DNA of 64,000 nt, taken from NCBI GenBank assembly GCA_026724425.1, contig JAIUCV010000090.1, positions 1 through 64,000 on the forward strand, read 5' to 3'. Of the stretch, positions 33,943 to 45,399 are shown piece by piece; positions within the stretch are counted from its first letter, which is position 1; every line of letters starts with the position of its first letter. The notes beneath the pieces are model-generated. The model worked only from the letters and a program-made list of their open reading frames with translations, had not been told where the DNA came from and ran no database searches. This stretch comes from Erythrophleum ivorense (Eukaryota; Streptophyta; Magnoliopsida; Fabales; Fabaceae). A program made the translations under genes and the position numbers.

Positions 33943-36904
33943 ATGGCATCTAAAAAGCCGAGAAAGGAATATCCACAGAGATTGTATCCAGCCGGAAAAT
34001 CTCCTTTGCAAAACCGAAGTATGCATCACAACTGCGTCTTCTCTGGTTTTGGAGAGCTGCAATCCGCTGTTGGGGAAACAGTTTACAACGACGTGATGAA
34101 TAATTCACAAGTGGGAGTGATTCTGAAACTTGCTACAAGGGGCTACGTCTGGTGTGCGAAGACATGTCATAATCTTCTAACCAATCAGTTGGCAGTTGAG
34201 CGGAATTATGAGATATGGTCCTTAATTGGGGGTCGTCCCATTAGGTTTAGCCTCCATGAGTTTTGTGATATTACACGGCTAAACTGTGAGCCATTTGAAG
34301 ATGATGGAGAGTTGAATGTTGACCATAATCAGTTTTGGGAATTGGTCGGCATCAAATCAGGCGAAGGACCTAACTAGGAAGAGTTAGACAAGGCGTTTGG
34401 AATATGCAGTAGTTGGAATTATCAGCAGAAGAGAAAGCTTGCATTGTTGTTTGTGTTGCATGTGGGAGTATATGGCTTAGCTCGAAATAGTAGAATCCAT
34501 TTCAAGGCAGCAAAAAGAGTGTTGGTTCAGAGGCATTTGAGAGCTATCCATGGGGTAGAGTTGCATTTCAGCAGTTGGTGCAGTCGATTAAAACAGCAAA
34601 ATTTGACGGCCCTTCCTACACAATCCCTGGATTTGTGCATCCGTTTCTTATATGGGCTTACGAAGCAGTTGATATTATTGGAGAAAAATTTGGGAAGAGA
34701 CGTGATGCTCCAATCCCTCTACTACGTTGGCAATCATCCCGTCGGAGATATAATCTGGAGGCCCCTTATGGAGGAGGATAAGAAGAAGAGCGTCGATAAG
34801 AAAATATGTTCTCTTGGTCAATCTACACAGCAGTAGACTTATTATATTATTTTATAGAACTGACTTATTAGATTATCACATTTATATGCCTACCGTCGAT
34901 TTTATGTGAAAATCAAGCAGATTAATTTTGAGAGAAAACTCGATTTGACTGGATCTGACTGCTGTGTGAAATTTTAATTCGTGGATGCAGGCCCGTGTTA
35001 GACACTTAGTGGAGATGCCCCTTGCTGAGATATATCCAAAATGGCTGATGAAGAACCAGACTGTGATAAGAAGCTTGACAATATGATTCGCGATATTCTT
35101 GACGGCTGCTTGGATGAATCTTTTTGGGAAACCGTCGATGGTGGGAGAAAAAAGAGCAAGAGTAAAGTGGTGGAAAGCGCTGACGGTGCTGCAACTAAGA
35201 GGAAGAGTAAAGTGGTGGAAAGCGCCGACGGTGCTGCAACTAAGAGGAAGAGCAAAGTGGTGGAAAGCGACGACGATTTTATTGAAGATTATCGTGCCCC
35301 CAAGTCCTCGAATAACAAAGTGCCCAAGCGTAAGAGAGCAACGACAAAGAAGGCTTGTGATGTGGAGAAGAAAAAAGTTAGTAGGAAGGAAGAGCAAAGG
35401 AGAAAAAAGGTTTTTGATGGGGCAAAGAAGAAGGCAACACTAAATAAGGAGAGAAGTGATGAGTCAACCGAAACTTCCATGTCTGTTGATGATGATATCA
35501 GTTTACGAGAAGAAGTTAAGAGACAGAAAAAGCAAGAGAAAAGCGAAGAAGGGAGATAATGAAGAAGGAAGTAGGCACTATGACCTTACCGCAATGCTGC
35601 AAACTGTGCTGGCTAAAGTGAATGCGATAGATGACAGGGTGTCTACAATAGAGGCGTTAAGAGAAGGTTGTCCAACAGAGCCGGTTGCAGATGTAAACTC
35701 CAATGCCGAGGGTGGTGGTGCTCAGCCGAAACCGTAGAACATGGGAGTCCAGATCCGGTACGTAGGCTCTGTTTTCTGGAAGTTTTTAACGCTATGGTTG
35801 AAGTTGGGATGTAAAACGGTGTAATTTCTCAAACATGTGGTTTGTGTAATAGTTTGGTTTGGGATTGTTTAATTCTTGTACCTTGAAAGATGAAATCATT
35901 GTCTATGTATCATAGTGTGGATATAAATGGTAGACTTTTATTGGTAGACTTGCTATGATGGTAGATTTACTGTTGCTAGATTTATGATTGTAGATTTATT
36001 ATTGTAGATTTATTATATAGACTGATAGCTGAGTACCATTTAGGGTAGAGTTATATTGTCTTTCTATAAACCAATTATGGTGTCTATGGTAGACTTATTA
36101 CTATGGTAATGTCAGTTTTGTAACAGTTATTACATTTGTCACAGTCTTGGTCACTACAAGACGAAGCAACCTCACAACCAGGGTGTACATACAAGCGTGC
36201 CATTAGAAACCCGAAAGTGAAGGGAACTGTTGCTGATAAAGTGAAGACAGTAAAGCAGGAACCTGCTGATCCAAAAAAGAAGACGAGAGCAAAAAGAAAG
36301 ACAAGGACACCCAACCAGAAGGGAAGAAGAGGGAATTCGTGATCCCACAATTGTCTGACGAAAATGATAATCCGGAGATGGAAGCGTTTAACGGTGGACT
36401 AGATAAGTTTCTCGAATTTATCAATTGAGATGATTTTTATGGGAGGCTTCCACGCCACATTAATTTGGCACCTAATCAAGGTGGACCCTTACATTGGAAG
36501 CTCAGCAGTGAAGCGGATAATGGTTGGTGTAAACCCTTCTTCTGCGGTGTACAATCCTTTTGAAAAGGTCGTTGAAGCAAATTGGATGCGTTAGTGGAGT
36601 TCATGGCGACAGACTTGAAAGTTATTTTCGTGTTATTCCCTCTATTAAATGACTTGTAAGTTATTGAAACTAGATGGAATCTTAGTTTACATTCATATTT
36701 GCAGAGCCAATCCATTATATATGTTGCAGCACATGGTTGCTGTTATAGATTTGTTCCGACAACGGTCTTCAGCCAGCCCCACTCCCTATCGGAGCGAAAG
36801 GATTGCTTCCTTGACCCTTCGTTCACAAGTTTGTGGTGTAGTGAGTATAAAAACGATTTCCTCACGGATAAGGATAACTATACGTTTCGTCAAGGGTTCA
36901 TAAA
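33943..36904 (+). pseudogene. DUF1985/ULP1-like gene, copy 2, 5' part
   Basis: Starts MASKKPRKEY at 33943 and keeps the 29-residue segment lost from copy 1 (SQVGVILKLATRGYVWCAKT). Lesions are a TAG at 34375-34377 (where copy 1 has Trp), a one-base loss near 34528 and frame breaks in the Lys-rich exon. Exon 3 has a good acceptor (GTCACAG) before 36145. The gene is cut at 36900 by the Tekay insertion and resumes at 45400. Confidence 0.8.
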
Positions 36905-38324
36905 TGTAACATCCGCGAACCAGGGAGTCGTGTTTAGAGTTGGTATCGGACGACATTAAGGGTTCGGAGTCGATTACATATGCTCTTTGAGGTTCGAATC
37001 GGGATTAATTGTACTGTTCTTGTTTGATTGTTGTACAGTTGGTCCAAGGTTCATTTGTCTCGAAGAAGAGTGGTGAAAAGCTTCTGAACGCTTAGTGTCG
37101 ATCGACACCACAAGGTGTGTTGATCGACACCACAAGGTGTGTTGATCGACACCACAAGGTGTGTCGATCGACACCGGTTATCAGGGTCGATTTCCGGTTT
37201 AAGTCGATCGAATCGAGTTGGGTTGGTTTTGGTCGATGGGTGTCGACCGACACCAAGGAAGGGTGTCGATCGACACCGATTATTGGAAAATCGACCGGTT
37301 TGATTCAAGTCGGCTGGTTTTGTTCGGTTAGGGGCAAGGAAAGCCCTAGGTCGCGATTTAAAAGTCTGTAGCCGCGAGAGAGGCTCGGTTTCGAGGCAGA
37401 AGTGTTTTTGAGAGAAAAAGGTGATTTCCAGAGAGATTTTGGAGTTTGGAGACTCGTTTTGTTGCTGTTCTTCGTTGTTCTATCTCTTCTCCATCTTTCC
37501 AATCCGTTTATAAGGTGAGTGCGTGACTGTAGGTCCGTTAAGCGTTAGAGATTGTGTGATTTCGGATTTATGATGTGTTCTTGAGATTGTTTATGCTAGA
37601 TTTCGTGTTTTGATAGCATAGGGGCGTTGAAAACCCTTAGATTTTGTCTTATTGCAATTTGGATGCAATTTGGAATGCGATTTTCGTTGATGTTGGTTTC
37701 TGGGCGTCGAGCCGACACCATAGAGGTGTCGATGAGTGTCGATCGACACTCGGGGGTCTGGCGTCGATCGACACCATAGAGGTGTCGGTCGACACCGACC
37801 TGGGTGTCAGGAAACGAGGGTGTTTCCTGACAGGGAAGCTTTATACGGTTGATTAATGTTGAGCATTGTTATGGTTGTTGATTATTGTGATGTTTTGTCT
37901 AGTGTTTGACGTAATTGGCCTGTAGGCAGGATGATCCACTCACTAAGTATTTATGATAATACTTACGCATCTCTATTCCAATGTGATGCAGGTAACAGCA
38001 ATGTTCTTCCGCGGAAAGAGACCGAGAGAAGAGGATGATGAGATAGGAATTTAATCTTGGCTTTATTGTTGTGGCTGACCAGGAATTCTTGAGGTTTAGG
38101 GTGTTAGTTTATTTTCAGTAATGTAGCATACCTGGTGTTAGGTTGCTTATTGGTTTATTGGTTTTATTGGTTATTTGTTGAACAATTAATTTTATGATTT
38201 AATAATATTGGTTCTTCCGCATTGTGTTGTTGAATTAGCTGTTGAGGATTAATATTTATGGGAATATTATCTGGGCTAATTATTTAAAAAAAAAAAAAAA
38301 AAAAAAAAAAGCTTGGTTGTTTCA
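36905..38324 (+). repeat. 5' LTR of the Tekay element
   Basis: Begins TGTAACATCCGCGAACC and ends GCTTGGTTGTTTCA after 25 A. Palindromes TGTCG-NN-CGACA cluster at 37096-37175, 37228-37280 and 37703-37795. Two extra 22-bp palindrome units distinguish it from the 3' LTR. Confidence 0.95.
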
Positions 38325-38327
38325 TTT

Positions 38328-38339
38328 TGGTATCAGAGC
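38328..38339 (+). other. Primer-binding site
   Basis: TGGTATCAGAGC, the complement of the plant initiator tRNA-Met 3' end, three bases after the 5' LTR. Confidence 0.93.
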
Positions 38340-38534
38340 GTAGTCGGTTTAGGACTGTTAGTTGAGTGAGCTGGACTATGTGTTAAAATTGATTACGTGT
38401 GATTAGTCAGTTAGTAGTCTAGTATCATCCTCTCGGTCTCGGCTTTCCGCGGTAAGTGAGTGAATTTTGTGTTTGTGGTGTTTTGTTTTGTGCTGACTTT
38501 GCTCATTTTCTGTACTTGGTCGAAGTGCAGCGAG

Positions 38535-39953
38535 ATGGATGCATGTCGTGGTCGTGGTCGTGGTAGAGCCCGTGGGGGCAGAGTAAGCTGGTCGCGGTGG
38601 GCGAGCAGCGGGTCGTGGAGGTCGGGGTGCTGGTCGTGGTTTCCCAGAGGCTGAGGCTTCAGCGGAGAGTGCAGTGCCGAGTGTGGAGACTGCGTCGGTG
38701 ACACAGTCTGTTTCGTTAGCCGGTTGGGCTAGTTTGGGCGTCGGTGGTGGCGCGGGGGGCAGGAGCAGTTCCCGGTGGGGGCGCGGCTCTTGCTCAGGGT
38801 GATTTGATTGTGGGGCTACTGACGCAGCTTTTGGCACGTCTTCCAGAGGCAGTTCCACAGCAGGCTCCGGTTGCACCTCCAGCGGCCGGGGCACAGGCAG
38901 GTGACGGGGCACAGGCGGGTGCCGGTTTTGTTCAGCAGCAGGGGGCTGCAGGTTTTGTTGGGCAGCATGGTGCTGCAGATGATCATTTTCCATATCGCGA
39001 GATGATGAGGGAGATGCAGAGGATTGGCACGCCGACGTTTGAGGGCGGTGTTACTCCAGAGCAGGCTGACGAGTGGCGTCAGAGGTTAGAGCGGAACTTC
39101 GATTCTGTTCGTTGTCCGGCGCAGTTTCAGGTCGAGTTGGCAGTGCACTACCTTGGAGGTGATGCACATCTGTGGTGGAGGTCTGTTAGGACAAGGAGAG
39201 AGGTTTGGACTTGGGTTGACTTCGTCGAGGAGTTCAACCACAAGGTTTTCCCTCAGGAGGCTCGTGACAGGCTGCAGTTGAGGTTTTTAGACTTGACTCA
39301 GGGTGAGAGGTCTGTACGGGATTATGATGCAGAGTTCTGCAGATTGTTGGTTCATTCGGGTGGCGAGCTGATCAGTGAGCGGGCATTGACGTCGCGGTTT
39401 CTCCAGGGGCTTCGGAGGAACATCAGGACGCAGTGCAGAGGTGGTATGTACCACACTAGAGCGGGTTTAGTGGAGTTGGCAGCTTCCATCGAGGAGGACT
39501 TGCGTGAGCCGGTGAGTACGGCAGTTGTTCCAGTTGCAGTTGCTTCTGCTACCCATCCTCGGGGCCAGCAGCAGCATCAGCAGCGCAGAGGTCACAGTTC
39601 TGGTTACGGCAGGGGCAGCAGGCCTGCGCAGGGCCAGAAGAGGAGAGCAGACGAGATATCTGCTAGTAGCCCGAGTACGGGTGGGTGTTTTGGGTGCGGG
39701 AGTCTGGATCACAGAGTGGCGACTTGCCCCAAGAGGGCGGGATCCAGAGAGACTCCAGTGTGCTTCTACTGCAGGGAGCCGGGGCATATCAAGACAATGT
39801 GTCCCAAGTTGCAGCAGAGAGCAGTGGCAGCGGCGATTCAGCCGTTGGCTATTCAGTCAGCAGCGCAGGTTGCGGCGTTGCAGTCGGGTGGAGCGCCGAG
39901 AGTTTATACTTCGGCAGAGGTGGGCCAGACCAGTCAGTCAGGCCAGATCACAG
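38535..39953 (+). pseudogene. Gag of the Tekay element (one early frameshift)
   Basis: Start MDACRGRGRGRARGG at 38535 is Arg/Gly-rich, as in the decayed relative at 3769. A one-base change near 38580 moves the frame; the rest is open to 39953. It contains the gag core (TPTFEGGVTPEQADEW, LWWRSVRT, FPQEARDRLQLRFLDLTQGE) and two CCHC knuckles (CFGCGSLDHRVATC, CFYCREPGHIKTMC). Gag packages element RNA into particles. The reading ends at a GT donor (39954) that would join it in frame to the protease. Confidence 0.8.
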
Positions 39954-40068
39954 GTAAAATCTTGACTCAGACTTTTAAATTCTTTAAGGTAGAATTGTTG
40001 GTGTTGTCTGTTTCTGTTATTTTACTGTGATAGAGTTAGAGGTTCTCAACACTTGCGGAATTGTGTAG
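39954..40068 (+). other. Putative GT-AG intron between gag and protease
   Basis: ATCACAG/GTAAAA ... TTGTGTAG/GGACC. Removing these 115 bases joins the gag frame to the pol frame as I-T-G-T-L-L-V-G-G and removes the stop at 40028-40030. T-rich tract and AT content fit a plant intron. Confidence 0.6.
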
Positions 40069-43000
40069 GGACCTTGTTAGTTGGTGGATTTGAGTCTCAC
40101 GTGTTGTTTGACTCGGGAGCATCTAACTGCTTCATTACTCCGGAGAGAGCTGAGGGTAGTGGTATTCAGAATAGCGATGGCGAGGCTTCAGGCTTTGTCA
40201 AGGTGGCCGGTGGTGGTTATTTGGCTACTTCGGGCAGAGCTAGAGCAGTTGACGTGCAGATTGCGGGGCAGTCCATGCCAGCAGATTTGGTCATCAGTCC
40301 AGTGGAGTTGTATGACGTGATTTTGGGGATGGATTGGTTATCTCTATACCGAGTTCATCTGGATTGCCACAGAGGTAGAGTTGTGTTTGAGCAGGATGCA
40401 GGGAAGTTGGTTTATCAGGGAGTGAGACCGACTTCGGGGAGTATAGTGATTTCAGCTATTCAGGCAGAGCAGTTGTTAGAGCGGGGCTGCGAAGCCTATT
40501 TGGCGACAATCACTATGACAGAGTCCAGTGGTGAAGTGAGTCTGCAGGATATTCAGGTTGTCCAGGATTTCAAGGATGTATTTCGGTCGCTGAAGGGATT
40601 GCCACCATCTCGGTCAGATCCTTTCACGATTGAATTAGAGCCCGGGACAGCTCCGATATCGAAGACACCTTACAGGATGGCTCCAGCAGAGATGGCAGAG
40701 CTGAAGAAGCAGCTAGAGGACCTTTTGAGTAAAGGGTTCATCAGACCTAGTGTTTCGCCGTGGGGAGCACCAGTGTTGTTTGTGAAGAAGAAGGATGGTA
40801 GTTTTCGGTTGTGCATTGATTATCGGGGACTTAACCGAGTCACAGTGAAGAACAGGTACCCACTTCCGAGGATTGATGAGTTGTTGGATCAGTTGAGAGG
40901 TGCTACTTGGTTCTCTAAGATTGACTTGGCATCGGGTTATCATCAGATTCTGATAGATGAGGCAGATGTCCGGAAGACAGCTTTTCGGACGAGGTATGGG
41001 CATTTTGAGGTTGTGGTCATGCCTTTTGGTTTGACTAATGCGCCGGCAGCGTTTATGAGGTTGATGAACGACGTATTCAGGGAGTTTCTGGATGTGTTTG
41101 TCATTATTTTCATTGATGACATTTTGGTGTATTCGAGGAGTCCAGAGGAGCATGCGACTCATTTGAGGCTTGTGTTGGAGAAGCTTCGAGAGCAGAAGCT
41201 TTTTGCTAAGTTGAGCAAGTGTAGCTTTTGGCAGAGGGAGATGGGTTTTCTTGGCCATATCGTTTCTGCAGAGGGGGTTTCTGTGGATCCGGCTAAGATT
41301 GAGGCCATTAGAGATTGGCCTAGACCGAGTAGTGCTACCGAGATCAGGAGTTTTCTGGGTTTAGCAGGCTACTACAGGAGGTTCGTCAAGGGGTTTGCGA
41401 GTATGTCTCAGCCGATGACGAGGTTGACTGGCAAGGATGTGCCGTTTGTGTGGTCGCATGAGTGCGAGGAGAGCTTTGGGAAGCTCAAGGAGATGTTGAC
41501 TAGTACACCTGTTTTGGCATTACCTGACCCGGGGAAGCCATATGTTGTGTACACAAATGCTTCAGGTGTTGGACTTGGTTGTGTTTTGATGCAGGAGGGC
41601 AGAGTGATTGCCTATGCTTCGAGGCAGTTGCAGGGCAGTGAGCGCAACCGTCCTACACATGATCTTGAGTTGGGAGCAGTGGTTTTTGCGCTCAAGATTT
41701 GGAGGTCTTATCTTTATGGTGGTAGGGTGCAGATCTTTACAGATCACAAGAGTCTACAGCATATCTTTACTCAGCCCTTGCTGAATGCGAGACAGACGCG
41801 TTGGGTGGAGTTTCTGGCAGACTATGATCTGGATATTGTTTATCATCCAGGCAAGGCCAATTTGGTGGCAGATGCTCTGAGTCGACGGAGGGTTGATTCA
41901 GATAGAGAGCGTGGTGTTGAGGCTTTGGTCAGCGAGATTAGTACTTTGCGTCTTTGTGCTATTTCGGAGGAGCCTTTGGGTTTAGAGGCAGCTGATCAGG
42001 CAGACTTACTCAGTAGGATCAGAGTGGCGCAGCAGAGTGATCAGGGTTTGATTGATGCTTCGCAGGCAGTTGATTCTGAGTATCAGGTCTCTTCGAATGG
42101 GACTATCTTGGTTCGTGGGCGAGTTTGTGTGCCCAAGGATGAGGAGTTGAGACAGGAGGTGTTGAGAGAGGCTCATTCGAGCAAGTTTTCGATTCATCCG
42201 GGTGCGACCAAGATGTACCGTGACCTCAAACGGTATTATCATTGGGTTGGGATGAAGAGGGATGTGGCAGATTGGGTTGCGAGGTGCAACACTTGTTCTT
42301 TGGTCAAGGCAGAGCATCAGGTGCCTAGTGGTCTTCTGCAGAGTTTACCCATTCCAGAGTGGAAGTGGGACATGATCACTATGGATTTTGTTGTGGGATT
42401 ACCTATCTCACGGACTTTCGATGCTATTTGGGTCATTGTGGATCGCTTGACCAAGTCAGCACATTTCTTGGCCATCAAGAAGACAGATGGAGCGGCTGTC
42501 TTGGCTAGGAAGTTTGTGCGAGAGATTGTGAGGCTGCATGGAGTGCCAGCCAGTATCGTGTCGGATAGAGATCCGAGGTTTGCTTCAGAGTTTTGGAGGG
42601 CATTTCAGACTGAGATGGGCACTAAGGTGCATATGAGTACAGCGTATCATCCGCAGACAGATGGGCAGTCAGAGAGGACTATTCAGACTTTAGAGGATCT
42701 GCTTAGGATGTGTGTACTGGATTGGGGTGGTCATTGGGCTGATCATCTGTGTTTGGCAGAGTTTGCTTACAACAACAGTTTTCAGTCTAGTATTGGTATG
42801 GCTCCTTATGAGGCTTTGTATGGAGGCCATGCAGGACACCCTTATGCTGGACCCAAGTGGGGGAGCGCAGCATGTTTGGAGCTACTTTTGTTCAGGAGAC
42901 GACGGAGAAGATTCGTGTCTTGAGGCTGAACATGAAGGAGGCTCAGGATAGACAGAGGAGTTATGCAGATAGGCGGCGACGTGAGCTTGAGTTTCAGGTG

Positions 43001-43432
43001 GGAGATAGAGTTTATCTCAAGATGGCTATGTTGAGGGGCCCTAACAGGTCCATAGCAGAGAACAAGCTCAGTCCGCGTTTTATGGGTCCGTTTCCAGTGG
43101 TGGAGCGAGTTGGGCCAGTGGCTTATCGGTTGGAGTTGCCACCTATTATGAGCGCCTTTCATAAGGTGTTTCATGTTTCTATGTTGAGGAGGTGTTTGCG
43201 TCCTTCCGAGGAGGTTGTGGTTGAGATTCCAGAGGATCTTCAGCCAGATATGACAGTTCCGGCAGTTCCTGTGAGGATTCTTGAGAGGAGAGTCAAGGTT
43301 CTGCGGAACAAGAGGGTGCCATTGTTGAGAGTCTTGTGGGACTGTAGCGGCACAGAGGAGCAGACTTGGGAGCCAGAGGCAAAGATGAAGCTGAAGTTCG
43401 GAAAGTGGTTCGACAAGCAGGCTGTGGAGTGA
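40069..43432 (+). pseudogene. Pol polyprotein of the Tekay element (late frameshift)
   Basis: Order: aspartic protease (VLFDSGASNCF), reverse transcriptase (VMPFGLTNAP; FIDD active site at 41109-41120), RNase H (YTNASGVGLG), integrase zinc finger (HPGATKMYRDLKRYYHW, CNTC), integrase core (WDMITMDF, IVSDRDPRF, TDGQSERTIQTLEDLLR) and a chromodomain-like tail. It copies element RNA and inserts the cDNA. Two defects are seen: the first catalytic Asp of RNase H is Asn (AAT at 41556-41558), and a one-base loss near 42821 splits the integrase C-terminus into another frame (42857-43432). The element is thus probably non-autonomous, though otherwise well conserved. Confidence 0.9.
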
Positions 43433-44001
43433 TTCATCTTTGTGGTTCTAGTCTTATTTTTGGTTTTGTTGTTGTCGGTTTTGGATTCATGTATTTTCGT
43501 TTTGTTGTACGATATACATTTTGGAGTTATATGGGATGGAGTTTTACCTCATATTTTTGGTTATGGTTGGGATGTTACAAGTTTTGACCAGTGGGGTCAT
43601 TTGAGATTCTAGTCATATGTTGGTACGCGTTTCAGATTTATTACTCGTTTGGGTAGACCTTGGGTCTACGTTTTGGGAGCATTGTGCTCGGCAGACTTAT
43701 ATTGGGGGTCGCTACCTCGGTATAAGTGGTTTTAGTGGCTTCGGTCACGTTTGGTTGTGACAGGGATCACATTTTGGTTGTGACAGAGATCACATTTTGG
43801 TAGTGACTTCGGGTCACGTTTGGTTTTGTGACATTGGTCACATTTCGGTACTGGACTGCGGGTCGCAGTACGGATGTCATGACTGCGGTTATGGCATTGA
43901 GAGTAATAATATCTTGGAAACATGCGTATAACATAGGATTAAAATTTGAGTTTGAGGTCTTGGAGAGACGTTAGTGTGGGATTCGAGGACGAATCCAGTT
44001 T
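43433..44001 (+). other. 3' untranslated part of the Tekay element
   Basis: No coding frame. It holds several imperfect copies of GGTTGTGACAGGGATCACATTTTGG (as GTGAC...GGTCAC hairpin-like units) at 43745-43870. Confidence 0.6.
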
Positions 44002-44014
44002 AGTGGGGGAGAAT
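44002..44014 (+). other. Polypurine tract
   Basis: AGTGGGGGAGAAT directly before the 3' LTR, the expected plus-strand priming site. Confidence 0.9.
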
Positions 44015-45343
44015 TGTAACATCCGCGAACCAGGGAGTCGTGTTTAGAGTTGGTATCGGACGACATTAAGTGTTCGGGAGTCGATTACATATGCTCTTTG
44101 AGGTTCGAATCGAGGATTAATTGTACATGTTCTTGTTTGATTGTTGTACAGTTGGTCCAAGGTTCATTTGTCTCGAAGAAAGTGTGTGAAAAGCTTCTGA
44201 ACGCTTAGTGTCGATCGACACCACAAGGTGTGTCGATCGACACCGGTTATCAGGGTCGATTTCCGGTTTAAGTCGATCGAATCGAGTTGGGTTGGTTTTG
44301 GTCGATGGGTGTCGACCGACACCAAGGAAGGGTGTCGATCGACACCGGTTATTGGAAAATCGACCGGTTTGATTCAAGTCGGCTGGTTTTGTTCGGTTAG
44401 GGGCAAGGAAAGCCCTAGGTCGCGATTTAAAAGTCTGTAGCCGCGAGAGAGGCTCGGTTTTCGAGGCAGAAGTGTTTTTTAGAGAAAAAGGTGATTTCCA
44501 GAGAGATTTTGGAGTTTGGAGACTCGTTTTGTTGCTGTTCTTCGTTGTTCTATCTCTTCTCCATCTTTCCAATCCGTTTATAAGGTGAGTGCGTGACTGT
44601 AGGTCCGTTAAGCGTTAGAGATTGTGTGATTTCGGATTTATGATGTGTTCTTGAGATTGTTTATGCTAGATTTCGTGTTTTGATAGCATAGGGGCGTTGA
44701 AAACCCTTAGATTTTGTGTTATTGCAATTTGGAATGCGATTTTCGTTGATGTTGGTTTCTGGGCGTCGAGCCGGTGTCGAGCGACACTCGATGAGTGTCG
44801 ATCGACACTCGGGGGTCTGGCGTCGATCGACACCATAGAGGTGTCGGTCGACACCGACCTGGGTGTCAGGAAACGTGGGTGTTTCCTGACAGGGAAGCTT
44901 TATACGGTTGATTAATGTTGAGCATTGTTATGGTTGTTGATTATTGTGATGTTTTGTCTAGTGTTTGACGTAATTGGCCTGTAGGCAGGATGATCCACTC
45001 ACTAAGTATTTATGATAATACTTACGCATCTCTATTCCAATGTGATGCAGGTAACAGCAATGTTCTTCCGCGGAAAGAGACCGAGAGAAGAGGATGATGA
45101 GATTAGGAATTTAATCTTGGCTTTATTGTTGTGGCTGACCAGGAATTCGTGAGGTTTAGGGTGTTAGTTTATTTTCAGTAATGTAGCATACCTGGTGTTA
45201 GGTTGCTTATTGGTTTATTGGTTTTATTGGTTATTTGTTGAACAATTAATTTTATGATTTAATAATATTGGTTTCTTCCGCATTGTGTTGTTGAATTAGC
45301 TGTTGAGGATTAATATTTATGGGAATATTAATCTGGGCTAATT

Positions 45344-45388
<45 letters not shown>

Positions 45389-45399
45389 TGGTTGTTTCA
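44015..45399 (+). repeat. 3' LTR of the Tekay element
   Basis: Same start and end as the 5' LTR. A-run of 38, fewer palindrome units in the first cluster and a slightly different second cluster (44765-44850). Confidence 0.95.

Larger units (their letters stand above)
36905..45399 (+). mobile_element. Tekay-type Ty3/gypsy LTR retrotransposon, nearly complete
   Basis: It has two similar LTRs (1420 and 1385 bp, TGTAAC...TTTCA), a primer-binding site, a polypurine tract and a gag-protease-RT-RNase H-integrase order. It is flanked by the direct repeat ATAAA (36900-36904 and 45400-45404) inside the ULP1-like gene. Copy 1 shows the unoccupied target around 9685-9690. The LTRs differ by few substitutions, repeat-number changes in the palindrome cluster and A-run length (25 versus 38), so the insertion is young. 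The C-terminal ILERRVKVLRNKRVPLLRVLW stretch is chromodomain-like, as in Tekay/Del chromoviruses. Confidence 0.95.

Noticed and set aside
34882..35397. 171-codon minus-strand frame with repeated LLVAAPSALSTTLL-type units
   Set aside because: Antisense of the 45-bp coding repeat in the ULP1-like gene.
38403..38993. 196-codon minus-strand frame rich in Pro/Arg
   Set aside because: It is antisense to the Tekay gag; composition mirrors the Arg/Gly-rich and Ala/Gln-rich gag coding strand.
40713..41258. 181-codon minus-strand frame
   Set aside because: Antisense shadow of the reverse transcriptase.
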